Part shown: piece after piece, positions 1 to 8,541 of the stretch
How the letters are laid out: each line of letters begins with the position of its first letter
Position numbering within the stretch: the stretch's first letter is position 1
DNA from: Bog-756 sp963725275
GTDB taxonomy: Bacteria; Actinomycetota; Acidimicrobiia; Acidimicrobiales; RAAP-2
Direction of reading: 5' to 3'
Assembly (NCBI GenBank): GCA_963725275.1
Contig: CAVRXS010000005.1
Span: 682,001 to 746,000 of the forward strand
Length of the DNA: 64,000 bases
Translations under genes and position numbers: made by a program
The notes under the pieces: generated by a model
Database searches by the model: none
Told to the model about the DNA's origin: nothing
Seen by the model: only the letters and a program-made list of their open reading frames with translations

Positions 1-658
1 GGCGTGCTCCGGCCGGACCGGTGTGCGACATGACCCCCCCGGAGGCGCTGACCTTGACGACTCGTGCCCCGTGCTTGATCTGGTAGCGCACGGCCTTGCG
101 GACCTCGGCCACACCGTTGGCGATCCCCTCCTCGACCGTCAGGGGAAGGACGTGGGGCGCGAGGGCCTGGAACACGGTCGGGTCGAGGTGCCCCCCGGTG
201 GGGCTGATGGCGTGCCCGGCCGGGACGATGCGCGGACCTTCGAACCATCCGCGGTCGATGGCCTTCATCAGCGCGACGTCGAGCAGCAGTCCGCCGGTCT
301 GTACGAAGAGCCCGAGGTTGCGCACCGTGGTGAAGCCGGCCCGCAGGGTCCGGCGGGCGTTGACCACTCCGCGCAGGGTCTTGACGGCAGCGTCCTCCTG
401 GACCGGGACGAGTGGGCTCGCATGGTCGGGGCCGCCCATGACGAGGTTGACCTCCATGTCCATGAGCCCCGGGAGCATGGTCACGTCCCCGAGGTCGATC
501 GTCGTTGCGTCCGAGGGGACCGACGTGGGGGAGACGGCAGCGATGCGCTCACCGTCGACGAGCAGTCCGCCGGGCTCGACCAACCGGCTCCCGGTCGGAT
601 CGAGCATCCGGGCACTGAGCAGGTGGACTGGGGGCCGGGGCGTGGTCGGACGTGCCAT
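1..658 (-). CDS. Amidohydrolase-superfamily protein, 3' part missing (runs off the left edge)
   Basis: About 219 residues are visible, read from an ATG at 658 with a good GGAGGAGCTG ribosome site just upstream. The protein opens with the small beta-sandwich typical of imidazolonepropionase/prolidase-like amidohydrolases (residues 1-55), then LPGLMDMEVNLVMGGPDH. It continues with GFTTVRNLG, HAISPTGGHLD and VVKVSASGG, the last holding the lysine that is usually carboxylated to bridge two metals. The normal HxH pair after PGLMD is replaced by E-V-N, which is unusual for a metal-dependent hydrolase. The C-terminal metal ligands lie outside the window. It is divergent from the oxygenase reductase at 886. 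Family assignment is firm; the substrate is unknown. Confidence 0.8.
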   Translation of the reverse strand, partial: MARPTTPRPPVHLLSARMLDPTGSRLVEPGGLLVDGERIAAVSPTSVPSDATTIDLGDVTMLPGLMDMEVNLVMGGPDHASPLVPVQEDAAVKTLRGVVNARRTLRAGFTTVRNLGLFVQTGGLLLDVALMKAIDRGWFEGPRIVPAGHAISPTGGHLDPTVFQALAPHVLPLTVEEGIANGVAEVRKAVRYQIKHGARVVKVSASGGVMSHTGPAGAR

Positions 659-830
659 GTCAGCTCCTCCAGGGGTGGTAGCTCCGTTGTCCGCCAGGTG
701 CCACGTAGGTTTCCAGCGGACGCGACCACAGTTACCGTAGCAAAGAGCCGCGTGTCAGAACGGCCGTCGGAGATCGTGACGGCTGACGGCATCTGCCACC
801 ATCCTCCCTGGTCTCCACCCCTAACGGGGC

Positions 831-845
831 GAGAATCTAGTTCTC
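831..845. promoter_or_regulatory. Candidate operator, copy 1 of a 15-bp dyad in cluster A
   Basis: GAGAATCTAGTTCTC has five-base arms GAGAA/TTCTC. It sits in the divergent gap between the amidohydrolase (start 658) and the reductase (start 886). Related 15-mers occur at 1964-1978 and 2933-2947, giving the consensus GANAATCNRRTTCTC. The regulator is not identified; the GntR gene at 4321 is the nearest candidate. Confidence 0.5.
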
Positions 846-885
846 ACCTGACTGGTAGACTCGAGGTGGTGAGGCGAGGTCCGGC

Positions 886-1965
886 ATGCCGACGGGTCCC
901 GGCCGGGTTGCCATGATCGACCGCGAGGACGTGGTGCAACGCCACGGCTACCACCAGGTCCGGGTCAAGCGGGTCGTGGAGGAGACCGCCGATACCCGGT
1001 CGTTCGTGCTCGACGTGCCCGACGACCTCGCGGAGGCGTTCCAGTACCAGCCGGGCCAGTTCTGCACCTTCCGGGTGCGGATCGGTCCGGTCGATCACTT
1101 CCGGTGCTACTCGATGTCGAGCGCTCCGGAGACCGACGAGGATCTGGCGGTCACGGTCAAACGGGTCCCGGGTGGTGCGGTGTCCAACTGGTTGCTCGAC
1201 GAGGTCTCGGACGGTGACGTGGTGGAGGTGACCAGGCCGTCGGGGGCCTTCCTCATCCGCGGCGGCACGGGGCCGATCATCGGGTTCTGCGGCGGCAGCG
1301 GGATCACGCCGCTCATCTCGATCGCCAAGAGCGCGTTGACCTCCTCCGAGCGTCCGGTCCGGCTCCTCTACGCCAACCGCGACGCTGACTCGATCATCTT
1401 CGACCGCACGCTCCGGACCCTCGAGTCCCGGTTCCCCGATCGCCTCACCGTCGTCCGGCATCTCGATTCGGTCGACGGCCTGCCGGCCGCCGCCGCCATC
1501 CGTGGCTTCGTCGACGGCGACCTGACTGCGGACTTCTATGTGTGCGGACCCGGTGCGTTCATGGAGCTGGTCGAGGAGTCCCTCGTCCGGGTCGGCGTCG
1601 AGCCCGATGCGATCCTCGTCGAGCGGTTCACCGCACCCCCCGATCCCGGGCCGGTGTCACCCGGCGGGCCCTCCGCAACAGGGGCCCCGACGACGATCGT
1701 GCTCGAGCTGCGCGGGAAGCGGCACGAGGTCGCCTATCACCAGGGTGACACCGTGCTCGAGACCGCCAGACGGGCGAGCCTCGCTGCCCCGTACTCCTGT
1801 GAGGCCGGGAGCTGTGCGACCTGTATGGCCCTCCTCTGCGAAGGATCGGCCACCATGCGCGTGAACAATGCACTCACCCCGGAGGAGCTCGACGAGGGGT
1901 GGATCCTCACCTGCCAGGCGCTGCCCACCGGGTCGCCGTTCCGGGTCGAGTACGAACAGCTCTGA
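886..1965 (+). CDS. Oxygenase reductase: FAD/NAD(P)-binding with C-terminal 2Fe-2S ferredoxin domain
   Basis: 359 residues. The order is a flavodoxin-reductase FAD domain (residues 15-115, with FRCYSMSSAP as the flavin-binding RxYS-like motif), an NAD(P)-binding domain (about 120-235, with GFCGGSGITPLIS), then a plant-type ferredoxin domain (about 265-359) with CEAGSCATC and a final Cys in ILTC. This is the KshB/PaaE/HmpX-type class IA-like reductase that feeds electrons to a Rieske oxygenase or related monooxygenase. No partner oxygenase is adjacent, so it may serve the Rieske oxygenase at 48126 or one outside the window. ATG 913 is a possible alternative start. A dyad operator lies upstream at 831 and another overlaps the stop codon. 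Confidence 0.88.
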   Translation: MPTGPGRVAMIDREDVVQRHGYHQVRVKRVVEETADTRSFVLDVPDDLAEAFQYQPGQFCTFRVRIGPVDHFRCYSMSSAPETDEDLAVTVKRVPGGAVSNWLLDEVSDGDVVEVTRPSGAFLIRGGTGPIIGFCGGSGITPLISIAKSALTSSERPVRLLYANRDADSIIFDRTLRTLESRFPDRLTVVRHLDSVDGLPAAAAIRGFVDGDLTADFYVCGPGAFMELVEESLVRVGVEPDAILVERFTAPPDPGPVSPGGPSATGAPTTIVLELRGKRHEVAYHQGDTVLETARRASLAAPYSCEAGSCATCMALLCEGSATMRVNNALTPEELDEGWILTCQALPTGSPFRVEYEQL

Positions 1966-1978
1966 AAATCCGGTTCTC
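1964..1978. promoter_or_regulatory. Candidate operator, copy 2 of the cluster A dyad
   Basis: GAAAATCCGGTTCTC overlaps the stop codon of the reductase and lies upstream of the SDR at 2108. It matches the 831 and 2933 copies at most positions. Confidence 0.5.
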
Positions 1979-1986
1979 TTGACTGG

Positions 1987-2001
1987 AGAAGACGGTCTTC
2001 T
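1987..2001. promoter_or_regulatory. Perfect 15-bp palindrome upstream of the SDR
   Basis: AGAAGACGGTCTTCT is perfectly self-complementary around its central G. It lies nine bases after the second dyad copy and about 105 bases before the SDR start. It could be a second operator or a short hairpin after the reductase; no T-run follows it. Confidence 0.4.
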
Positions 2002-2107
2002 TAGGATGGCCGACGGCCCGCGGGACGTGTCGCTTCCCCGGGAACGTCACGGTCGAGGCGAACGGAGCTCGAATGCCCAGCAAGGTCACACACCCGGAGG
2101 TGGACCC

Positions 2108-2878
2108 GTGCCGACGGAGCGCATGACGACCGAGCGCGTCGCCATCGTGACCGGCGCCGGTTCGGGCATCGGGCGTGCCATCGCCGTCCGCCTGGCCGAG
2201 GACGGTTTCCACGTCGTGGTCCTCGATCTGGACACCCAGACCGCCGAGACCGTCGCTGGGGAGATCTCCGGGCGCGGCCTGCACGCTGCGGCGGTCGGGG
2301 GAGTCGACGTGTCGGACCGTGCGCAGGTCGACGCCGCGGTCGAGCGGGTCCGTACAGAGGTGGGCCCACCGCTCGTCCTGGTCAACAACGCGGGTATTCC
2401 GGGCTTCAAGGAATTCCTCAAGATCAGCGACGAGAAATGGGACCGGATCATGGCGGTCAACCTGTCCGGGCCGTTCTACTTCTCCCAGGCCGTCGTCCCG
2501 GACATGACCGAGGCGGGCTGGGGCCGGATCGTGAACATCTCGTCGTCGAGCGCGCAGTCGGGTCAGCCCTACATGGTCCACTACGTGACGTCGAAGGCCG
2601 GGCTCATCGGCTTCACCAAGGCCCTCGCACTCGAGCTCGGGCCGCTCGGGATCACGGTCAACACGATTCCGCCCGGCTTCGTGGACACGCCGATGCTGCG
2701 CAGCTCGGAACAGCGGGGTCTCCTCGGCGGCACGGTCGACCAGACCGCCGAGCGGAGCCCGGTACGGCGTGCCGGTACGCCGGAGGACATCGCGCATGCG
2801 TGCTCCTACCTGGTGTCCGACGGGGCCGGCTACGTCACCGGGCAGGTGATCGGCGTCAACGGCGGGCTCACCACCTGA
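2108..2878 (+). CDS. Short-chain dehydrogenase/reductase (SDR)
   Basis: 256 residues from a GTG start preceded by GGAGGT at seven-base spacing; the in-frame ATG at 2123 is the alternative. It has the classical SDR signature: TGAGSGIG for the cofactor near the N-terminus, NNAG in the middle, the catalytic Ser in ISSSSAQSG, Tyr and Lys in YVTSKAG, and a C-terminal VTGQVIGVNGG. NAD(P)-dependent oxidation or reduction of a hydroxyl or keto group is expected. The close relative at 41487 shares SSSSAQSG and VTGQVIGVNGG-like ends, so the two are probably paralogues acting on related intermediates. Confidence 0.9.
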   Translation: MPTERMTTERVAIVTGAGSGIGRAIAVRLAEDGFHVVVLDLDTQTAETVAGEISGRGLHAAAVGGVDVSDRAQVDAAVERVRTEVGPPLVLVNNAGIPGFKEFLKISDEKWDRIMAVNLSGPFYFSQAVVPDMTEAGWGRIVNISSSSAQSGQPYMVHYVTSKAGLIGFTKALALELGPLGITVNTIPPGFVDTPMLRSSEQRGLLGGTVDQTAERSPVRRAGTPEDIAHACSYLVSDGAGYVTGQVIGVNGGLTT

Positions 2879-2932
2879 TCGGTGGCGGGGCGCTGACGGC
2901 ACAACGCTCCGGCAGGTAGGTTCTACACCAGA

Positions 2933-2947
2933 GATAATCGGATTCTC
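2933..2947. promoter_or_regulatory. Candidate operator, copy 3 of the cluster A dyad
   Basis: GATAATCGGATTCTC ends 15 bases before the ATG of the amidohydrolase at 2963. It follows the same GANAATCNRRTTCTC pattern as the two upstream copies. Confidence 0.5.
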
Positions 2948-2962
2948 GGGGAGGCCCAACCC

Positions 2963-4261
2963 ATGGTCGACATCAACGACCTCGTGCTCATCAGTGTGGA
3001 CGACCACATCATCGAGCCCCCGGACCTGTTCGTCCGGCATCTCGCCCCCGCCTACCTCGACCGGGCTCCCAAGCTCGTCCGCAACGCCGAAGGCTCCGAC
3101 GTCTGGACGTTCGGGAAGGTCGTGATGGAGACGGCAGCCCTCAACGCGGTCGCCGGGCGTCCCAAAGAGGAGTACGGGCTCGAGCCACAGAGCCTCGACG
3201 AGGTGCGTCCGGGCTGCTACGAGGTCGACGAGCGGATCAAGGACATGGACGCCGGGGGCGTCCTCGCATCCATGAACTTCCCGTCGTTCCCGACCTTTAC
3301 CGCCCGTGTGTTCGCCTCGGAGGATCCCGAGCTCTCGCTGGCACTGGTGCGGGCATACAACGACTGGCACATCGACGAGTGGTGCGGCTCCCACCCCGGC
3401 AGGTTCATCCCGATGGCGGTGCCGGTCATCTGGGATGCCCAGCAGACCGCCGACGAGATCCGGCGCACGGCAGCCAAGGGGTGTCACTCGCTGAGCTTCA
3501 CAGAGAACCCCGCGGCGCTCGGGTACCCGAGCTTCCACGACGAGTACTGGGACCCGGTCTGGCGTGCATGCTGTGACACCGGCACGGTGCTCTCGATCCA
3601 TCTGGGGTCCTCGGGCCGCCTCTCGATCCCGGCGGTCGACTCGCCCCCGGACGTGATGATCACGCTGCAGCCGATGAACATCCAGTCGGCGGCGGCCGAC
3701 CTGTTGTGGTCCCGCGTCCTCAAGCAGTTCCCCACCCTCCGGGTGGCGCTCTCCGAAGGGGGCACCGGGTGGATCCCGTACTTCCTCGAGCGCGTCGACC
3801 GGACCTTCGAGATGCACCATGCCTGGACGCTGCAGGATTTCGGTGGACGCCTGCCGTCGGACGTCTTCCGCGAGCACTTCCTCACCTGCTTCATCAGCGA
3901 TTCGGTGGGGGTGGAGCTCCGCCACCGGATCGGCATCGACAACATCGCGTGGGAAGCGGACTACCCGCACAGCGACTCGATGTGGCCGACCGCTCCCGAG
4001 GAGCTCCAGCGCGTCTTCACCGACAATGCAGTTCCCGATCCCGAGATCTCGAAGATGACCCACGAGAACGCGATGCGCTGGTACTCGTTCGACCCCTTCG
4101 TGCACATCCCGAGGCAGGGGGCGACGGTCGGTGCGCTGCGTCGGAGAGCCGAGGGCCACGACGTCTCGGTCATGTCCCGGAGCACCCGCGTGCGGACGCC
4201 GGACGAGAAGCTCGAGGGGTTCCGCAGGCGGGCACGCCAAGCGGTGGCGGCGCAGCGCTGA
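2963..4261 (+). CDS. TIM-barrel amidohydrolase (Amidohydro_2 / ACMSD-like)
   Basis: 432 residues, ATG start with GGGGAGG upstream. The N-terminus reads ISVDDHIIEPPDLF, the D-H-x-x-E/P pattern where ACMSD-like amidohydrolases normally carry their first metal ligands. Later landmarks are the SIHLGSSG strand, LSEGGTGWIPYFLER, and WEADYPHSDSMWP, which supplies the conserved Asp and His near the C-terminus. In actinobacterial ring-degradation clusters such proteins act as hydrolases or decarboxylases; the reaction is not known here. A paralogue is at 49597. A dyad operator sits 15 bases upstream of the start. Confidence 0.85.
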   Translation: MVDINDLVLISVDDHIIEPPDLFVRHLAPAYLDRAPKLVRNAEGSDVWTFGKVVMETAALNAVAGRPKEEYGLEPQSLDEVRPGCYEVDERIKDMDAGGVLASMNFPSFPTFTARVFASEDPELSLALVRAYNDWHIDEWCGSHPGRFIPMAVPVIWDAQQTADEIRRTAAKGCHSLSFTENPAALGYPSFHDEYWDPVWRACCDTGTVLSIHLGSSGRLSIPAVDSPPDVMITLQPMNIQSAAADLLWSRVLKQFPTLRVALSEGGTGWIPYFLERVDRTFEMHHAWTLQDFGGRLPSDVFREHFLTCFISDSVGVELRHRIGIDNIAWEADYPHSDSMWPTAPEELQRVFTDNAVPDPEISKMTHENAMRWYSFDPFVHIPRQGATVGALRRRAEGHDVSVMSRSTRVRTPDEKLEGFRRRARQAVAAQR

Positions 4262-4278
4262 CCGGGACGATCGGGGAG

Positions 4279-4333
4279 GCCGGCCCGGCGCCGCGGTCGG
4301 GGCGCTGCGCTGCGCTGCCTCTACCGGGCCGGC
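4279..4333. terminator. Inverted repeat between convergent genes, possible bidirectional terminator
   Basis: GCCGGCCCGG (4279-4288) pairs perfectly with CCGGGCCGGC (4324-4333) across a loop of about 35 bases. The right arm covers the last codons of the GntR gene. It lies between the convergent amidohydrolase and GntR genes. There is no T-run, so it may act in a Rho-assisted way or not at all. Confidence 0.35.
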
Positions 4334-4986
4334 TCGGAAGCGGCCGGGGTGGCGTTGGTGCGCAACCAGCTCCCCAACGCAGCGCCGGCATCGAGGACAT
4401 GGGCCTCGGCGATCGTGCGGGCCGCGGTCCCGTCCCCCCGTCCGATTGCGTCGAGGAGCGCGGCATGCTCGGCACGGCTCCGGCGCTGCTGCTCGGGGAA
4501 GAGCTCGAAGAAGCTGCCAGGGACCACGCGCACCGCCTGTCGCAGGTAGGTCAGCAGGCGGGGCGAGCCCGAGGCCAGGTTGACCGCGCGGTGGAACTGC
4601 CGGTTGGCGCTCACGACATCCGGTGCATCATCGACGGCCGCCGCGAGCCGATCCAGCTCGGCCAGTTGCGGCAGAGTGATCCGGAGGGTGGCCCATTCTG
4701 CGGCCTTGCCGGCGAGAGCGGCCAGGACGGCGAAGTTGTCGACGGCGTCCTCGGGGGTGATCCCGACCACGGTGATCCCGCTCCTCGGGGTGACCGCCAC
4801 CAGCCCCTCGTAGGAGAGCTCGAGCAGCGCCTCCCGTACCGGGGTGCGGCTGGTGCCGAACTCCCGGGTGATCTCGTCGAGGTCGAGGCGATCTCCGGGT
4901 CGCAGCCGCCCGGTCAGGATGCGGTCCCGCAGCTCGCGGGCGGCACGCGAGCGCACGGTCCCTCCGATCGGTTTGAAATCTGACAT
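4321..4986 (-). CDS. GntR-family regulator, FCD subgroup
   Basis: 221 residues. Residues 8-70 form the winged helix-turn-helix (LRPGDRLDLDEITREFGTSR followed by TPVREAL), and 75-215 the all-helical FCD ligand domain with the metal-binding pattern D...H (NRQFHRAV), H (AEHAALLDAI) and a last His in IAEAHVLDAG. FCD regulators typically sense a carboxylate or CoA pathway intermediate. It is divergent from the flavin monooxygenase operon starting near 5056, so it probably controls that operon and itself. An inverted repeat TTGAAAT/ATTTCAA overlaps its start codon. Confidence 0.9.
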   Translation of the reverse strand: MSDFKPIGGTVRSRAARELRDRILTGRLRPGDRLDLDEITREFGTSRTPVREALLELSYEGLVAVTPRSGITVVGITPEDAVDNFAVLAALAGKAAEWATLRITLPQLAELDRLAAAVDDAPDVVSANRQFHRAVNLASGSPRLLTYLRQAVRVVPGSFFELFPEQQRRSRAEHAALLDAIGRGDGTAARTIAEAHVLDAGAALGSWLRTNATPAASEPAR

Positions 4987-5005
4987 ATCACATTCTATAT
5001 TTCAA
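4973..5005. promoter_or_regulatory. AT-rich inverted repeat in the GntR/monooxygenase gap
   Basis: TTGAAAT (4973-4979) and ATTTCAA (4999-5005) are complementary arms flanking ATATCACATTCTATAT. The patch is far more AT-rich than its surroundings and covers the start of the GntR gene. It is a likely promoter-operator for the divergent pair; binding is inferred only from position. Confidence 0.45.
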
Positions 5006-5055
5006 TCCAGGTGCAGTCAACGAAGGCCAGTCGCACGAGCGTCGAGGTGAGCGCG

Positions 5056-6399
5056 GTGAAACAGATGGCGTTGGTGGCGTTCATGCAGGCCGGGAATGCC
5101 ACCGTCTACGCCGGGTCGTGGCGCCATCCCGCCACCGAGCACGGGTTCCTCACCGCGAGCTACTACGAGAAGCTCGGCCGCACCCTCGAAGAGGGGTGCT
5201 TCGACATGATGTTCTTCGACGACCGGCTGGCCATGCCCGGGATCTACGGCGGCTCGGTCGCAGAGGCCGTCCGGCACGGTGCCCGGCCGGTGAAGCTCGA
5301 CCTGAGCATCGTGCTCGGCGTCCTGGCCGGTGCGACCCGTTCGATCGGCCTGGGTGCGACCTACTCGACCACCTACTACGCCCCGTTCCACGTGGCCCGG
5401 ACCTTCGCCACCCTCGACCACCTCACCGGCGGCCGCGCTGCCTGGAACGTGGTCACCTCGGTCAACGACAGCGAGGCGCAGAACTTCGGTGTCGACGAGG
5501 TCCTCGCCCACGACGCGCGCTACGACCGGGCGGACGAATTCCTCGAGGCGACGATCGGGCTCTGGGACAGCTGGGAGGACGACGCCCTGGTGCTCGACCG
5601 GGTGAGCGGCGTGTTCGCCGATCCCGACAAGGTCCACGAGCTCGGCTACGAGGGCGACTGGTTCGCGGTACGGGGTCCGTTGACGGTGCCGCGCTCACCG
5701 CAGGGCCGCCCGGTGCTGCTCCAGGCCGGCTCCTCGGGGCGCGGACGGGACTTCGCATCGCGGTGGGCCGAGGTCATCTTCACCGGCGATCCCGATCTCG
5801 AGGTGGCCCGGTCCCACTACGCCGATCAGAAGGAGCGCATCGGACAGGTCGGACGCGACCCCGACTCGGTCAAGATGCTCCCGATGGCCTACACGGTGGT
5901 GGGGGAGTCCACGGCCCACGCGCAGGAGCGTGAGCAGATGTTCCTCAACGACCTCGTCGATCCGATGGCCTCCCTCACCCTGCTCTCGGAGCTCATGAAC
6001 TACGACTTCTCCGGCCTCGCCCTCGATGCGCCGATCACCGACGAGCTCATCGAGTCGGTCTCAGGCATCCGGGGGCTGGTCCAGAACCTCCGCACCCATA
6101 TCGGCGGGGCGACGGTCACCCTCGCGGACCTGGCAGGTCACCGGGCCACGCTGCTGCAGGGCCCACGGTTCGTCGGCACCGGGCCCGAAGTCGCCGACCA
6201 GATGGAGGAGTGGTTCCACGGCGAGGCCTGCGACGGGTTCGTCATCGCCGCCACCCACACGCCCGGCGCATACGAGGAGGTGGTCCGCATGGTCGTTCCC
6301 GAACTCCAGCGACGCGGGGTGTTCCGCGACCGCTACACCGGTGCCACCCTCCGCGACAATCTCGGGCTGGCGAGGCCCGAGTGCTCACCCCGTGCCTGA
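5056..6399 (+). CDS. FMN-dependent monooxygenase, NtaA/SnaA/DszA family
   Basis: About 447 residues from GTG 5056 (VKQMALVAFMQAG); GTG 5011 and ATG 5065 are alternatives. I prefer 5056 because GAGGTGAG precedes it and family members normally begin close to the KQ-hydrophobic strand. Landmarks are FDMMFFDD, the TYYAPFHVAR strand, the FDxLTGGRAAWN-like segment ATLDHLTGGRAAWNVVTS, and QAGSSGRGRDFASRWAEVIF. These enzymes are bacterial-luciferase fold, two-component monooxygenases that use reduced FMN from a separate reductase. It heads an operon with a CoA-transferase, CitE-like lyase and DapB-like reductase, with overlapping or very close junctions. The substrate is unknown. Confidence 0.87.
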   Translation: MKQMALVAFMQAGNATVYAGSWRHPATEHGFLTASYYEKLGRTLEEGCFDMMFFDDRLAMPGIYGGSVAEAVRHGARPVKLDLSIVLGVLAGATRSIGLGATYSTTYYAPFHVARTFATLDHLTGGRAAWNVVTSVNDSEAQNFGVDEVLAHDARYDRADEFLEATIGLWDSWEDDALVLDRVSGVFADPDKVHELGYEGDWFAVRGPLTVPRSPQGRPVLLQAGSSGRGRDFASRWAEVIFTGDPDLEVARSHYADQKERIGQVGRDPDSVKMLPMAYTVVGESTAHAQEREQMFLNDLVDPMASLTLLSELMNYDFSGLALDAPITDELIESVSGIRGLVQNLRTHIGGATVTLADLAGHRATLLQGPRFVGTGPEVADQMEEWFHGEACDGFVIAATHTPGAYEEVVRMVVPELQRRGVFRDRYTGATLRDNLGLARPECSPRA

Positions 6400-7594
6400 C
6401 CAGGTGGGTCCCCTCCAGGGGCTCCGGGTCATCGACGCGGCGACGCTCGTCGCCGGGCCGATGGTGGCCACGATGCTCGGGGAGTTCGGGGCCGAGGTCA
6501 TCAAGGTCGAGCTGCCCGGCGCGGGCGACCCGTTGCGGACCTGGGGCGACCGGAAGGACGGCATCGGCCTCGTGTGGAAGAGCGTGAGCCGCAACAAGCG
6601 CTGCGTGACCCTCGACCTCCGCACGCACGACGGACAGGAGCTGTTCCACGAGCTGCTCGCGGTGAGTGACGTGCTGGTCGTCGGCAACCGCCCCAGCGCA
6701 CTCCTCCGGTGGGGTCTCGACTACGAATCGGTCCACGAGCGCCACCCGCGCCTGGTGATGCTCCACGTGAGCGGCTACGGACGGGGCGGTCCCTCGAGCG
6801 ACCGACCGGGGTTCGGCACGCTCGCGGAAGCCATGAGCGGGTTCGCACAGGTGACCGGGCAGCCGGACGGTCCTCCCACGCTCCCCCCGTTCATGCTGGC
6901 GGACGGGGTCGCCGCCCAGGCGGCGACCTGGGCGGTGATGATGGCCCTCTACCACCGGGACGTGCGTGGAGGCGCGGGGCAACTGGTCGATGTCAACCTC
7001 GTGGAGCCCCTGGCCCGCCTCGTCGAGTCGTCGACACTGGCCTTCGACCAGCTCGGGATCGTGCCGACCCGGGTGGGCAACCACCTCCCGGCGAGTGCGC
7101 CGCGCAACGCCTACCGGACCGCCGACGGCAGGTGGCTCGCCATCTCGAGCGCCTCGTCCAACATCGTCGTGCGGGTCTTCCGGTCCATCGGCCGGCCCGA
7201 CCTGGCGGAGGATCCCGACTACGTGGACCCGGTCCGGCGCCAGGACCGGGGGATCGAGATCGATGCGATGGTCGCCGAGTGGGTCGCCGATCGGACGCTC
7301 GAAGAGGCCATGGAGGTCTTCCTCGACGCGGAGGTCGCGGCCGCACCCGTCTACGACGCGCAGCAGCTCCTCGCCGACGAGCACCTGCAGTCACGGGGGA
7401 CCTTCCCCCGGATCACCGACCCCGACCTCGGCCAGGTCTCGGTGCAGGCTCCGGTCGCGCAGCTCTCGGACACCCCGGGACGGATCGAGCACCTCGGTCA
7501 GCCACTGGGCGCGGAGAACGATGCCGTCTACGGTGGGCTGCTCGGCATCGACCCTGCCCGTATCGTCGCCCTGCGGGCGGCCGGCGTCATCTGA
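6392..7594 (+). CDS. CaiB/BaiF-type (family III) CoA-transferase
   Basis: 400 residues from GTG 6392, which overlaps the stop of the monooxygenase by eight bases; GTG 6404 is an alternative. It begins LQGLRVIDAATLVAGPM and contains LGEFGAEVIKVELPGAGDPLR and RNKRCVTLDLRT. The catalytic Asp is expected in GQLVDVNLVEPLARL. Family III enzymes move CoA between acyl-CoAs through an aspartyl-CoA anhydride. In this operon it would activate the oxygenated acid made by the upstream monooxygenase. The length is normal for the family. Confidence 0.9.
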   Translation: MPDQVGPLQGLRVIDAATLVAGPMVATMLGEFGAEVIKVELPGAGDPLRTWGDRKDGIGLVWKSVSRNKRCVTLDLRTHDGQELFHELLAVSDVLVVGNRPSALLRWGLDYESVHERHPRLVMLHVSGYGRGGPSSDRPGFGTLAEAMSGFAQVTGQPDGPPTLPPFMLADGVAAQAATWAVMMALYHRDVRGGAGQLVDVNLVEPLARLVESSTLAFDQLGIVPTRVGNHLPASAPRNAYRTADGRWLAISSASSNIVVRVFRSIGRPDLAEDPDYVDPVRRQDRGIEIDAMVAEWVADRTLEEAMEVFLDAEVAAAPVYDAQQLLADEHLQSRGTFPRITDPDLGQVSVQAPVAQLSDTPGRIEHLGQPLGAENDAVYGGLLGIDPARIVALRAAGVI

Positions 7595-7617
7595 CCAGAC
7601 CCTGGACGGAGGCAATC

Positions 7618-8541
7618 GTGTATGAACCGCGGGCCCGACGATCGGAGCTGGCCACCCCGGCCAGCAGCGAGCGCATGTGCGAGAAGGCACCGGGCTCGGG
7701 AGCCGATCTGGTGTTCTTGGACCTCGAAGATGCCTGCGCGCCGCTCATGAAGGAGCCGGCGCGGGCGATCGCGGTCAACGCGCTGGTGAACCAGGACTGG
7801 GGAAGGGTCGTGCGGGCGGTTCGGGTCAACGGCCTCGAAACCCAGTGGTGCCACGGCGACGTGGTCGAGGTGGTCACCGGTGCGCGCGACGCGCTGGACG
7901 TGATCATCGTGCCAAAGGCGCGCTCCGCCCGTGACGTGTGGTGGTTCGACGTGCTGCTCACCCAGCTCGAGACGAAGCTCGGCCTGCGCAAGCGCATCGC
8001 ACTCGAGGTCCTCATCGAGGACGCGGAGGGACTCGCCAACGCCGCCGAGATCGCCCGGTCGAGTGACCGGTTGGAGGCCATCATCTTCGGCGCCGGCGAC
8101 CTCTCCGCGTCGTTGCGGGCGAGGGTCGACGGAAACTTCGATCCGGTCGGTGCGTACCCAGGGGACTTCTGGCACTTCGCCCGGGTCCAGATTCTCAGCG
8201 CCGCCCGCGCCGCGGGCATCGACGCCATCGACGCCCCGTACCCTGCGTTCCAGGATCCGGAGGGCTACCGCCGCTCCGCCGAGCACGCCAGTCTCCTCGG
8301 ATACGACGGGAAGTGGGCCATCCACCCCGGCCAGGTCCCAATCGCCAACGCCGTCTTCGCTCCCACCGAGGCGGAGATCCGCGAGGCCGAGGAGTCGATC
8401 GAGACCTACCGCGCCGCCGAGGCCGAGGGCGTGGGCGCGATCGGACGGGACGGCAGGCTCGTGGATGCCGCACACATGCGGTTGGCTGCGAACGTGCTCC
8501 ACAAGGCGGCGCTCGTCGCATCGGAGCACTCGGGGCAGTGA
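7618..8541 (+). CDS. HpcH/HpaI aldolase / CitE-like acyl-CoA lyase
   Basis: 307 residues from GTG 7618 with GGAGG about six bases upstream. It shows the CitE-like order: R-rich N-terminus, GADLVFLDLEDACAP (the acidic metal-binding loop), VVRAVRVNGLET, VIIVPKAR, LEVLIEDAEGLANAAEIA, and GDGKWAIHP-like GYDGKWAIHPGQ near the end. The family cleaves or forms C-C bonds of (S)-malyl- or citramalyl-like CoA esters with Mg2+. It follows a CoA-transferase by 23 bases, which fits cleavage of a hydroxyacyl-CoA. Confidence 0.88.
   Translation: MYEPRARRSELATPASSERMCEKAPGSGADLVFLDLEDACAPLMKEPARAIAVNALVNQDWGRVVRAVRVNGLETQWCHGDVVEVVTGARDALDVIIVPKARSARDVWWFDVLLTQLETKLGLRKRIALEVLIEDAEGLANAAEIARSSDRLEAIIFGAGDLSASLRARVDGNFDPVGAYPGDFWHFARVQILSAARAAGIDAIDAPYPAFQDPEGYRRSAEHASLLGYDGKWAIHPGQVPIANAVFAPTEAEIREAEESIETYRAAEAEGVGAIGRDGRLVDAAHMRLAANVLHKAALVASEHSGQ

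Noticed and set aside
1907..4240. 777-codon open frame on the minus strand
   Set aside because: It runs antisense through the SDR and amidohydrolase; its sequence is Arg/Asp/Val/Gly-rich without domains, a usual shadow in high-GC DNA.
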